From Ancylostoma caninum (taxonomy: Eukaryota > Nematoda > Chromadorea > Rhabditida > Ancylostomatidae): a stretch of 64,000 nt of DNA. The position numbers were made by a program, and so were the translations under genes. The notes beneath the pieces are model-generated. The model was not told the origin of the DNA, ran no database searches, and was given only the letters and a program-made list of their open reading frames with translations. Shown here in pieces: positions 1 through 11,900 of the stretch. Positions within the stretch are counted from its first letter, which is position 1; every line of letters begins with the position of its first letter. The stretch covers positions 2,542,001 to 2,606,000 of the forward strand of contig JBAJFG010000172.1 in assembly GCA_037903475.1 (NCBI GenBank). Reading direction: 5' to 3'.

Positions 1-1265
1 TTTCTGCCACCCTGTATACTGTTCTCCCTCAAAACACCACATACCGCATTCTTCACGTAGTTTTTGTCATTAAACTGTTCTGCCATTTTCTTTATATTTG
101 CTATCTGCAGATTTAGAAAACTCATTCCTTCTTTGAGATTGCCGCATGCATACTGGTAGAAATCGTCACATGGATTGGTAGTCCTATTCAGAGACGCTCT
201 GAAATAATTATTGGTGTTTCTCTCTGTCCAATCAGAGTGGTGGAAGTTTTCGCCAAAAACAAAATCGACGCATACTTGAAAAGGTCGACCACTTGCTTGT
301 ACCCATCGTATTTTGCATTGCCAGTTTCAATTTGTTTTGGTGACTGCACATTTAATGAATTCACTGCAAATCCATACATTGATTGATCTTTTTCTCCGAA
401 GTACGTGTCAGATTCTCGAAACAGCTCACAAAGAATATGCCGTCTGAGTCAATGAAAAACCAAGATCAGGGCCCAGATCCAGTATACTCTACCCAGTCGT
501 CGTATAAACGCGCTCCACCGGATATAATAGTGTGTTTTAGTGAATCTGCTATTCAATAAAAACATATAGGCGGAGTTACGAATCTACTCGTTTCATTACA
601 GGGGTACCTTTCCCAATTGGTTTCCACTTGATAACGGTTCAAGATCTACTCCATCTTAATTTTGTGTGGTCTCTCACAAAGACACCAAAGTTGCACCAAA
701 AAATGAACTCGTGGATGGATGACTTATACTGGATAGCAGAGTGGATAAAAACCAGTGGGAACGGGTACAGTGGAAGTCAATGGCGGTGGCTCATCCGCGT
801 CCTCGAGAAGGACGCAGCGCAACCGCTCCGCGCGGGCCGGGATCAGTGTCGTCTGCTGCCGGAATGCTATTTCTAGTCTCTCTCTCCCGATTTGGTCGGA
901 AATCCCCAAAATCGGGTAGAAAAGCTGCTTGATATAGCACAAAAGCAGCAGAAAACATCGGTTGCGACGCGCGAGGCGCGGTTGCGCGGCGTCTCTATGC
1001 CGCGGATAGGCCACCACCATTGACGTCCACTGTATATATGTAGTCGCTGTGTTTTTCCTCCCACGGTCAAATATACAGGATACGGCTCCAGACGTTATTA
1101 AGACGGAAATAGCGACATTTGAGAGAAACTCACCGTCTTGTTGAGGAGGAGAGGGCGATGGCACAGTTGCCTCGTTGTTGAGAACCTTTACCAGAGTCGC
1201 TATACCTACACCTAAGGTGCCAAGTACTGCCACTAGCAGAGCAGCCTGAATTTTTGTGACATTCA
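1..1265 (-). CDS. M13 (neprilysin-like) zinc metallopeptidase, 5' part, runs off left edge
   Basis: Three exons join in phase on the minus strand: 1265-1134, 363-276 and 198 to the window edge. The first encodes a short N-terminus and a hydrophobic anchor (AALLVAVLGTLGVGIATLV), as in type II membrane M13 peptidases, then a Pro/Ser-rich stretch. Exon 3 carries N-P-C-D-D-F-Y-Q-Y-A-C-G, the N-terminal hallmark of M13 (neprilysin/ECE family) ectoenzymes, which cleave extracellular peptides. The zinc motif HExxH would lie beyond the edge. The first exon has no ATG; it starts after an acceptor (TTTAATCAACAG) with two bases of a split codon, so the start codon lies in an upstream exon I did not find. 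A foldback element sits in the intron 364-1133. Family assignment is firm; upstream structure is open. Confidence 0.8.
766..1036. repeat. Foldback/MITE in the M13 gene intron
   Basis: The arms are inverted copies. The left begins TACAGTGGAAGTCAATGGCG and the reverse complement of the right begins TACAGTGGACGTCAATGGTG; similarity continues through the GC-rich part and a TCTGCTGC stretch towards the centre. The 271-bp palindromic unit carries no plausible protein and sits wholly in an intron. A non-autonomous DNA transposon is the likely source. Confidence 0.7.
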
Positions 1266-3198
1266 CTGTTGATTAAATTCACTTGAATTCTAGCGTTATG
1301 AGAAGTTATAGACCAGTAACCCTTTCACGGCAGTAGAATTCCGCAGTGAATTATGCTGAATTAGAATCACAAGCTATACTGGTGTTTCAATTTTTCTTCT
1401 TTCCTAATTAACACTAAAACGAATCTCTGTTTCACCCTTCAGAAAATAAAAGCATGAATTAGACAAAACTAACGGAGATGACTGCGAAGGCAGTGTTCTT
1501 CTTGTTCATTAGTGCCAACCGCTCGAGTACGGTGACGGCGACAAGAAGTTGATAACACTAGAGATGTCGTAGAGCGGAGGTGTCTTTATATGAGCAACAG
1601 AAGAACACATTCTAAATGTCACCCAGTGTTCATTTAAGGGGGAACTACAAACTGAACTATAAGGACAACATCAGCGGAACGCGAGATAACGGTTTTACAA
1701 GAGCGTTCTGTTTAATTGCAACGTACGGTTCCATGGTAGTAGATTATTTGAAAGTGAATAGTTTCACATTTGCAGGTACTCAGTTATGGTTGTTTTTTTA
1801 GGAGTGTGAACGTTCGACCTCCTTCCTGAACGAACCAAGAACAATATCCGGTATGTCTGACCTTTTCGTTGACTAAACATCTAATCCAAGAAATTTTGCA
1901 AATATGAACACATTTGGAGTACTGTATAGGGTAGAAAGTCGTCAAAGTTTCTGCAACTTCCTGTTAAAAATTATCATTTTTCACGACACCAATTCTAACC
2001 AGCTCTACATCAATATGTTCGGCATGATCTATCTAAGTAGGAAATCAGTCGTTATGGATTTTCTGGAAGATTTAAGTGTTTTTGAAAGACGGGAATATGA
2101 GCAGTCTTCACCAGTGACCTTAATTAGGGGGCGGGGTCAGAGTAATTAACGAAAATGCTAAATTATGGCTGAAAGCCGGAATCTTGAGGGAACGAGGGTC
2201 AGATGACTGGATAGAGAACAGTCTGCAAAACATGAAAATGTACAGAGCTTCTCGAAATATACGGTTCAGGGAACGTTATCTGGAATTCCCGCGATTCTCG
2301 TGAATCCTGCAAATCCCACGAAATTTTACTGTTCCTAGGGTTGGTGCCAAACTTCCTGTTTCAGTGTTCAGAAATCTACATCATAGTGCGTCTTTTGCCT
2401 GTTTACTCATTTGCTGTCAATCCTCCAATTACTGATAAGGATGTTAAGCAGAGGTATTTTCAGTGGTCCAAAAAACCCGGAAGTGCCAGGCAAGCCTTTT
2501 ATCAGTTTATGGAGAATATAAGCGTGAATAATCGAAGCCAAGCAGATTTGATTTGCAATTTCTTTATCGCAAAATTTTTGCCTAAGAACGTCCAATCTCG
2601 TGGGTTCTCGCTGTGAAAAAAAGAGGAGAAGAATGCGACTGCCAGCAGTCGAAACCCGTAGAGATGAGAAAATTGCTCATTTATTGTGTTTTCATAGATG
2701 AGTTAAATGAAAATATGTGACCTACTCGGACCAAATTTCAGATGTCTAAGCTCAAATTTTAGGCTTCCTTCTTTAAGCTTCTCAAGGCTTCAAAATTTTG
2801 TAATTTTCACAGCATCTGCTCATTGTTTCCTACTTTCCCATCACAGTACTATGTATTCAGGAATACGTAGACTCCCCTTTTCTCAGCTCCACTCATTTGG
2901 CGCCAAGGTTTGATGAGGAGGTGTTAATTGTAGAAGCTCGGCGGAAGTTGTGTCCACATAAGCACTTGACGAGTTGGTCAAACAATCCGAGATGGGTGGT
3001 GATCACGTTTCATATGTGAGCGCGTCCACGTTGCGTGGCACCTAGCCGGAAGCCGCTTCTTCAGGAATTTATCCAGAGAACAAGAAGTAAAAATTGATCT
3101 CAATTTGAACTTCTTTTAGTTTTCGATTCCTTTGAGTTTCTTAATTTTTTCTGAAGTTGGCGTTTATCACCTTTCCCTTCTCTCCAATTTCATTCCAG
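1266..3198. other. Gene-less stretch between M13 gene and ShK gene
   Basis: No exon with convincing splice signals or a recognisable protein. The missing first exon of the minus-strand M13 gene and its promoter probably lie here. The end (3140-3198) is a pyrimidine-rich run leading to the TTCCAG before the ShK gene start. Confidence 0.5.
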
Positions 3199-6100
3199 AT
3201 GCTCGTTTTGCTCTTGCTCACCATGATCCTCAGGGTTTGTCAGGCTGTTCCTGATGAAACAGAAGAAGAATGTGCGGATAAAAGTCCTTACTGCAACACG
3301 AATGACTGCACAGTTCGACCTGGCTATGCCTTGGAGTACTGTCAGAAGACGTGTGGAGATTGCGAGCGTGAGGAAGCTCCTATAACTTCTGTCATGAGCT
3401 TTTGCAGAAACGCCAACACATAGATTTTTCCAGCATTTTGTCATAATTCACATTTCGTGTCGTGCAAGGAATCAAGGAAGCCAGAGTGCGACTCAATGCT
3501 AAAGGACTATTGCCCGCTGTTGTGTGGCGCTTGCCGTCCTTTGAAAAAGAAATCCAGCAAAGGGAAAGGTATGTAAATTTCCTTGCTTTTTCTCCTAACC
3601 TTTTTTTTTTGAAGTTTCATTTTGTGAAAATTAAAATAGAAATGTAGAAATATTTTTCAGACACATTCAGTGGTCTCCTACTTTTTTATTCTTTTTCATA
3701 CCTTTACATTCAACTATTTTACTATTACTACTTCTCTAGAAGTTTTGTATTCTTCTCCCTTAATTCTTCGCATAAATTTCGGACCTCTTAAAGCTTTCGT
3801 ATTTCTATTATACTAGTGGCTACTGTACTCAGAACCAAGTAAAAACGAATAACTCAATTGATTAAGTTTTTAAATCAATCCGTGATCCAAAAAAATCCAA
3901 ATCTTAAAGAAAGAGAAAGCAGTGAACCTCTTCTTATGGAAAAATTGGACATTTAATTCGGGAGTTTCCATCGGAAGAAGCGGGAGGGGGGGGGACGGTT
4001 GGCAAAGAGGGCAGGGGAAGAGATGGCAAAAGGTAGTCAAGCAAAAAGCACGCTAGGCTAAAGAGATTACGAGCGGAACCGATTCAAAAAAAAATTAGTA
4101 GCTCATGATGTATGTTCGGATTAAATCCTCATGATCAACCAGCGTGATTAACTAATTAATTAATCAATCAACTAACTCACGTTGGTTCCAAGATGAAAAT
4201 GAATGACAATTTTCTATCCCCAATGAATGGCTAGTTTTTCAGATCTTTTTCCCTTCCTATTTATTTATTTACTCATTTTATTTTTGCAGTCGTTATCACT
4301 ATACATATGACAAGGTAACGAATTATAGGCGAGTGTAAGCTGTTGGGGAGTAATGGCCGTGAGGCATCCTCAAATTTTTATCAAATTCCTTACTTTTATT
4401 TCTTATTCAAAATATATCATTGTTTACTTAAAATAAAGTCCTCATCTTCTTGCGCTGATTAAGGAGCAACAAACGAGCTTACGGGGGGAGGCCAGCTGAC
4501 CAAATCCTTAGATTTGTTGTGAATTATGTACTAGTAACTGTTCTCTGAGAGCCGTATATGATTTCAGGTTCGAAGTTGATGTCTCGAACTCCGCTAAGCA
4601 TAGCTAATCTTGGGATTCTACAGAAATTCTCAAATGCCAAACAAATGCCATCGAATATGTCTGTGCAACGACCAACTCACGTGAGTCTCTCACTCCTATC
4701 TGTTTACTACATATGCTTCCACGTCCACGCTTCCATTGGTGAATCATTGTCTTCGGCATAGAAGACTGTTTCTAAAAATTTCGAAATTTGAGGGAGATGT
4801 GGGTTTTCTCTGAGAAGATTTTTACAATGCATGATTATGCCGTTAAGGGACACCACTATTAGGATCTCGATGAGCACAATTGCACAACTACAGTTCTTAA
4901 TATTATTTTCAGACACTTGTGACACCTGCAACAGCCCCACCATCAAACTCATCGAATGGCTCGTCATTAGAAGAGAATTCTTCTGTTTTCAGGTAGAATG
5001 CTTGTTTTGTTGCTTGTTGATGAGAAAATTCTTGTTAGCACATAATCTACTTTTCCACTACTGATCATAAACAAATTTTTATCGAATGTGTACACTGCAG
5101 ATCACCACACAGAGAAGAGGCTATGTATCCAGATCCGTTCGTGGATGGCGTTGAACCTACAAGTACGCCGATAGTAGCTGATGAGGAGGACTCTGGAATC
5201 GAATCTGAATGGATGGAGCAGTCGACTCCGACAGGTAATCAAAAACTTGTTCAGTTTTCGAAAAAAAAAAAGTAGGCTAGTTGGGATTTGGTGACTGGTG
5301 CCTTTAAGAACTAAAAAGCTTCCCTTCACAAGACATTTTTGGCGCTCTAGTGGAGACAAGCAAGGGACTAGGACCTTGGTGCATGATTGGAAGGCTGGGT
5401 AATCTCATATCCATGGATAGCAGTTGGGCTTCAAAAAGGTCAGGTATAGGCAAACGTGTTGATGGATGCTTAGGTCAAGGGTAAATTTAGGCACGTTGGG
5501 TAATTTCGGTGCTCCCTAGGAACTGGGTTGCAGGTGTACAATCACAGCTTCTTACAATAAAAAGGGACAAACCGACATTTTTTACACGATGTCCAGCAAG
5601 GAGCTATGTTACCGCTACCCCGGAAGTTCTGCGGGTTATCTTTCGCCTCTGGACGTCGTGAGATTAGCTTAAAGATTTTACCCATACTATTTGCGTATTT
5701 TTCCGATTTGGTAACTATTTGGAACGTTTGGTACCAAATGAACTTTACTAGAGGGTCATTTTGGGTAAAGTTCATATTACCCATTAAGAGCTCAACGCAA
5801 CCCACGCAAATCAGTCCTTTCCACCTGAACCAATGAGAATTCCTCCAAACCAACCACCAAGTCAAAGGTGATTTTTCCTGATTATTGATTGAGTGATTAC
5901 CACCTTAGGAAATGGGTGGAGCGTCCAATCCACTTCTATGCAAAGAGCCTGATTCCAGACCGCCGCCTCACTGGCAAAGGCCTTCAGGAGCTTTCACTCC
6001 TCCATGGGCCCATGGACCACCAGAACAAGCACTGTCACAAAGACGATATCATCCTGCTCATCGTCCTGCTCAGTGGGCGGAACAGTATCCGCAGCCATAC

Positions 6101-6920
6101 CCACCGTTCTCTTTCGCAAGTCCTCCTAGGCCATTTGGTCGAGCACTGTATAGCCCTGCTGTGATAAGCGCTCATATGGAAGGTATCCAGGAGCCTCCAA
6201 TGGGTTTTGGAGACTTGGTGACTCTCCTTGGTAAGTGGGCATGGTCCTTTAAGTATAAAATTGAAAAAAAAAGCAAAAGAAATTTAAGGCTGCCGGGATA
6301 GAGACCCGTCAATCTGTACACAAGTCACTCAAGAATCCTGCCTGTCCAGGCCTGGCTACTACATGAAGCTGTGCCCTGTCAAGTGCAGAAACTGCAATGG
6401 TAAGAATTTCATTGAACTGCCTAGCCTTTCCTTGCAGAACTCCCATGTCCGTAACTGCGTATTTGCAGGACTACAGTGTCTCGACTCCATCAAACTTGAC
6501 TGCGCTGAAGTACAACGTCTGGGCGGATGCAAGCTGCCCACAGCTGCTGAGTACTGCCCACGTACTTGCCGGCTATGCGCCCTACCAGCAGCAATAGCAG
6601 GTGAGCAATGATCCACGTGTGACGTCATCAATCAATACGAGCGGTACTGTAAGACTATGTCTATCCAGAGACTCTTCCACCTTGTAAGGACGAACTGGAC
6701 ACCTGTGAGAATCTTGCCGAGAGCGGTGTTTGTGAGCATCCTTACAGGTAAGCACTAAAAAGCATGTGACTTGGCGGATGTGCTGCTATTGTGCTGCCGT
6801 TACAGCAGAAAGGCGCTGCGAATCTACTGTGCTAAGAGTTGCGGTTTCTGTCGAGAACCACAGTACTACATGAACGACGTACCGTACTTGAGTGACGTAA
6901 AGGCGAAGGAAAGATTGTGA
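3199..6920 (+). CDS. Secreted multi-ShK-domain protein with acidic and proline-rich linker
   Basis: Exons: 3199-3367, 3434-3568, 4568-4680, 4913-4992, 5101-5234, about 5909-6230, 6304-6399, 6469-6600, 6669-6747, 6806-6920. The ATG follows TTCCAG directly, suggesting SL trans-splicing, and opens a signal peptide (MLVLLLLTMILRVCQA). Two ShK six-cysteine domains follow (ending C-x3-C-x2-C: CQKTCGDC and CPLLCGAC), then a Ser/Thr/Pro/Glu linker, a Pro-rich exon (PPPHW, PYPPF), then three more ShK-like domains (CPVKCRNC, CPRTCRLC, CAKSCGFC). The first of these three lacks an obvious first cysteine. ShK modules occur in nematode secreted and cuticle proteins and in potassium-channel blockers; here I infer only an extracellular role. 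The junction between 5234 and the proline-rich exon is not in phase with the best acceptor at 5908; a weaker one at 5919 would fit, or two genes exist. A polyA signal at 8419 leaves room for extra 3' exons. Confidence 0.75.
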
Positions 6921-7170
6921 GTGATTTTCGATTGTTTGCATTTCCAGTACTGTACACTACTGGAGCAACGACCTACAATTATACCGGTCCTTAACCTTAG
7001 AGGATGTAAGAAATTAAGTCAAATCGAATAATTTTCTAGACGTTCCTTGGACCAGTCAGCACACCTCCGTACATTATAGCGCAGCTAATCTGACAACTAC
7101 AAATTCAATCCATGGATTATTCTCTATTAACGTCATTTGTTGTTACAAATTACGTATGTGTGTGCTGCAT

Positions 7171-7548
7171 CGCGTGCTCGCATAGCTCAGTGGGTTAAGC
7201 GAATGAGTGACGTCGTGGCGGTCAGGGGATCGAATCCTGTGCTGTGCCAACATTTTACAAATACATATAGTATGCTTCCCACGGCTGCTGCAGTTATCTA
7301 ACAGACACCAGTATAAAAAGTAGCCCGGATGGCTCAGTGGTTTGAGCGGCAGATTGCAATCTGTCCCTATCGCTGGTTCCACTCCGTTGGAGATCCAAAG
7401 TTAAGTATCGCAGTGTTTGGGGTTCACTGCTTGGAACGTCCCCTGTGATCTCCTTCGGGTAGTCCAGGAAGGCATCCGGCAACGTTTTACATAAATTTCT
7501 AAGATAAATCACGATAAGCGTAAGTGTGAGTAGGAGTGGGCACATATT
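7171..7548 (+). repeat. Dimeric tRNA-derived SINE, tandem copy 1
   Basis: Two tRNA-like heads lie in one unit. Head A (about 7175-7250) has an A-box (TAGCTCAGTGGG) and a B-box (GGGATCGAATCC). Head B (about 7322-7395) has TGGCTCAGTGG and TGGTTCCACTCC. The heads are degenerate as tRNAs (the acceptor stem does not pair). The tail ends in TAAGTGTGAGTAGGAGTGGG. The unit recurs immediately downstream with a 378-bp offset and again inverted near 54.75-55.08 kb. Confidence 0.7.
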
Positions 7549-7914
7549 CGCGTGCTCGCATAGCTCAGTGGGTTAAGCGAATGATCGACGTCGTGGCGGT
7601 CAGGGGATCGAATCCTGTGCTGTGCCAACATTTTGCAAATACATATGGTATGCTTCCCACGGCTGCTGTAGTTATCTAACAAACACCAGTATAAAAAGTA
7701 GCCCGGATGGCTCAGTGGTTTGAGCGGCAGATTGCAATCTGTCCCTATCGCTGGTTCCACTCCGTTGGAGATCCAAAGTTAAGTATCGCAGTGTTTGGGG
7801 TTCACTGCTTGGAACGTCCCCCGTGATCTCCTTCGGGTAGTCCAGGAAGGCATCCGGCAACGTTTTGCATAAATTTCTAGGATAAAGCGTAAGTGTGAGT
7901 AAGAGTGGGCACAT
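7549..7914 (+). repeat. Dimeric tRNA-derived SINE, tandem copy 2
   Basis: Near-identical second copy of the 7171-7548 unit, offset by 378 bp in both heads, with few substitutions and a small deletion in the tail. The direct head-to-tail arrangement points to tandem duplication rather than two insertions. The long open frames inside are a by-product of the repeat sequence. Confidence 0.7.
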
Positions 7915-8957
7915 ACGTACACATCGGCGCAGAATCACTAACACTCATGTTGTCTTTGAACAGGCTTATGTACTTCGCCAAGAGTTGAACCTGTCTGAAA
8001 GGCGTCATCTGGTTTTTGGTGTTACGACAGTAAAAGGCTCCAGTCTACAAATCATTCTTACTTCAGTCGTGGAGCTGTTTGTTTGTTTCTGTTTTGTGCA
8101 TTACTCTTATACGGATACTAAACATTGGAATATGCCTTTTCTGCACTCATCAGTAAGGGGAAAAAGGCATAGGAACGTCTATCAGCTCACTTTTAACTTT
8201 CTATTTCTATTTTTATTTTATTTTGTTTTATTTCAGTGTGCGTATCCAGAAAGGTACAGTTCCTTCTCATCTGCTAATTTGAATAAGTTATTAAATCTTC
8301 TCTTTTAAAATCAATTGCACTGTTTCAGAAAGTCCAAAACAAGAAATCCAATGGGCTAGCAACATTTCGTTGATTCTCGCTTTCCGAGTACATCGTGGTG
8401 ATGAGTTCTTGAATGACTAATAAACAATACGGTTATAATATGTGTTGCTTTGTTCTATGCTTTCTCAGTTCCTTGTGATCATTTCATCCTTTTTTTTTCT
8501 ACACGCTTTCTTGTATTCATCAATGAAATACATTTTGCCTAATTTTGGATATGAAGTTGCAATATCGTAACCAAGAAAATTTATTTAAAAACAAAACGAT
8601 GAGAGTTTGAAGAAATTTTGTAACATTTTGCAATTCTGATTTACACATGCCTAGCAAGTGACACCGAGCGAATCCCTGAAATCTGATGAAACTTCAAAGA
8701 GAAATATATGGACATTATGACAGGAATACGATGGAAATCAAAATGTAAAACATATGGAAGTACTGTAGCTCGCCTGCTTCAGACGAATCAGAAGCGCCCG
8801 AACGTTTTTGGAGCTGGGCCTGCAATAAATGTCAGATTATGTGCAATTCTTGTCCATAATCAATGTTCTGGTCTGAAGTTTTCTGATTCTAGGTCTTAAA
8901 TAAGAAGAAGCAAACAAAGAGTGCCCTTGTTATTCCTTAAGATTGGCCTAGATTGGA
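7915..8957. other. Mostly gene-less region between ShK gene and lysine-rich gene
   Basis: Weak exon-like pieces occur at about 7964-8017, 8237-8253 and 8329 onward, each with a good acceptor, followed by AATAAA at 8419. They might be 3' exons of the ShK gene, but they do not match its last phase, so I do not add them. Nothing recognisable is in 8430-8957. Confidence 0.4.
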
Positions 8958-11900
8958 CTAATTCACAGAATGGCGGATTGGCTCTACCCTGAGCCAAGTC
9001 TGAAGAATGTTCGACCTTCGAATTTTCTCCCCTATCCTCAAATCCTTACCATTTCCGGCGCCTTAAGCGGAGACTTCTTCCCTTTCTCTGTAACTGTTTG
9101 CGTTTCGTCTTCCTGCAATATTTCTCCTTTAGAGACGCAAAAAGTACTCGTTCTGTTGCTATACCTTCTCCACGACCTCGGCAGAAAAACCTTCAGTAGT
9201 GCCTTTCTCTGCGGAGCCTTTCTCTGCGGAGCCTTTCTCTGCAGAGCCTTTTTCGGCAGAGCAGAGTTTATCAAGGAACTGTTCCTGAAGTATGGTAGAG
9301 GCTGAAATAAAGAGAAATCGGACTAGTTAGGGCGTATTTACCATGCTCGTCAGCCTATCCGTCTGTTCCCCTTTTGGAGCTCGACCTTTGTGAGGAATGT
9401 TGGCAGCAGCCAGCATTTGTGCTGCTTGCGTCTGAAAAATATCAAGGAAAACCCGTGCTACGTGGTCAGCAAACACATCCACTAGGTTAACAAGATGAAA
9501 TACTCCTTGAGATGGAAAGAGGCGGTGCCACTCTCCTGCGATTGGCCTATTTCAATTTGACCACAATTTTAATGTATTATACTTGAACAGAGGACAAGTT
9601 GGAGTCAAAGCGCAGTAAGTGCGGGCTGTGAACGCGCGAATCGTAGGATAGCAACCCCGCCCTGTTTTCCATAGGGCACATTCAACTCACATCTCTAGTA
9701 GGGATCGCCCGAGGTAAGTTCGAGGCGCCCAACGGGGGTACCTGGTCCATGCCACCACGTCTTAGCAGCCACTCCGCCTAAATTCTGTAACGTTAAATAC
9801 CAGAGGTTGTTATCCTATGAAGTGCTGAATTCTTCACCATTAATAGCCTCTTCTCGTTGCCAGCCTCATCGTCTTTGGCCCGATCAGTCAACAAGATCCA
9901 CAGAGGAAGATCCTTAACGTGAGAGTTTCCTTCTGGAAAAAATGTGGCCAACAGTGACTACCTTGATAGAAAACTGCTTCTCCGGGGAAGACATGTCGTT
10001 TTCAGCGAGAAATCTTTTCTGAAATGCACTGGGTATTGCATCTGTCTCTATTCTATCCTGCTTTCTGACCATTAGCTCCGGACGTTCCTCCTCTGCGTAC
10101 TCCCTGGATGGAGTAACAACATGTAGTCCTAGATTCTCGCTGCTGGCCTTCTGAGTCTTATCGACTCCGTAGGAGTGGCCAGGTGACTGCAAGTACCAAT
10201 TAGAAACCTAACTTTATTAAAGCACTGATTTCTCAGAGGTTCAAATAGGTATTTTGGTCACGTAGTACGGTAAAATCCACAGTGTTTTGACCATTCAATA
10301 TCTGAAATAATATTTTTAATACGTAATTTTATGTTTCCAAGCGAGATATCAGTGGCGAACACATAAATGCCCAAACAAGGGGGCTGGAAGACGTATGTAG
10401 GGAAGAAACTACAGTTTTCTCCTCTCTGAGAATCCGAATGGAAACATAAAATTACGTATTAAAAATATTATTTCAGACATTGAATGGTCAAAAATAAGCA
10501 TTCGAAAAGTATTAAAACAATAGTAAAAACACCTGATTAAAGATGAGTTAATGCAAAATATTTGACTGTTTCATGAAGTTTATTTGAAAAATTCAACGAC
10601 GTTCACCTCCTCACCGCATCCGTCACTGATACGCTGTACATGACCGACTTATGGATTCATCCTCGGTCATCTATCTTGACTTTTAAAATTTATATTTAGA
10701 TGAATTCGTTAGTATTTTCCAAACGATTCACTTCAAACGAGGACATCTGCAAAAGGGGTATCAATTTTAGGGTGAATGCACCACTCTGCACCTCTTGGTC
10801 GAAGTAAACAATGAGCGAGTCGCGGAAGGTTTAGTGACGCAATCCCCAGGATGGCGTAGATCTAGTGAGACTTGGAAGTAATAAAGAGGGGAGGGGGAGA
10901 GGAGCTCTGTGGGAGTTGAAAATGCAGTGGTATACACTAAAATAGCGTCGCGAAACAGCGTGTGCCAGCGACTTGGGAAAGGGATCCTTGGTCATCAGGA
11001 GCGACCTGCCTGTAAAGCGCTCCTCATTCCGCGATTACAACTAAACATAACTGAAATGCTTCGTCGATGTCAACCTACCTCTTCTGCTTGTGATCTGTTT
11101 TTAGCCTTCTTCTTCTGTTCTTTCTTGCCCGATGCTTTCGATTTCTTTGAGCTGATTTTCTGAATTTCTTCATTTTCTAGGGTGGGCCATAAATACGGTA
11201 ACAAGGCGTCTTTTCCTCTCAAACGAGCATGTTCTCCCTTGGAGTCATGTTTAGTTGGGAGCCCGTCTCCGGACGTTTTACCAGGACAGTGCTCAGGAAC
11301 TTATGTTTCGTCTAGTTCAGAACAGGGGAAATAATATATTTTAGGACCTACTGGTTTTGTCCAGCGGTCATTCAATTGCACAGAATTAACTTAAGTGTGC
11401 CACCAGGTTTTCACGGCACCTGAGAGTTAAGCTTCTCCAAAACTCTTTAGGAGTCGGGAAAGTCCAGTAAGGAACTTCAAAAATAGGAAATGAACTTTTG
11501 CGCAACCACTTGCGCACCGGGGCTTGCGACTTCATTTGATGCCTAGGGCACTGATTCCTAGCAGATGGAGGATATTTCTAGATGTTTTCGCCTCGTTTTT
11601 ACTCTCGTTTTTTAAATACTTTTTTTTCTTGAAGCTAGTAAATAGCATTCGCCGAAATTTCAGCTTTGCAATTAGATACACCAATTTCAATGAATACTCG
11701 GATTTTTCTCGCTATTCCAGTGTTAGGTATCAGTTTCAGTTCACTCAAAACCTCAAAATCCCACAAATAATTAGGCATGTTTTGCCTTTGAGATTAAGTA
11801 CTACTAAAACGACCATTTTCTGTACGGCTCAGCAATGATTTGCATAGAATAGGTTGAAACAGAGGTATTTCGGGAGTCTGAATATATTAAAGGTTGCCAT

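Noticed and set aside
7294..7944. Long minus-strand open frames with a repeated L-P-D-A-F-L-D-Y-P-K-E peptide
   Set aside because: They lie inside the tandem SINE, repeat with its period and reappear in the inverted copy at 54.8 kb; no splice or start context.
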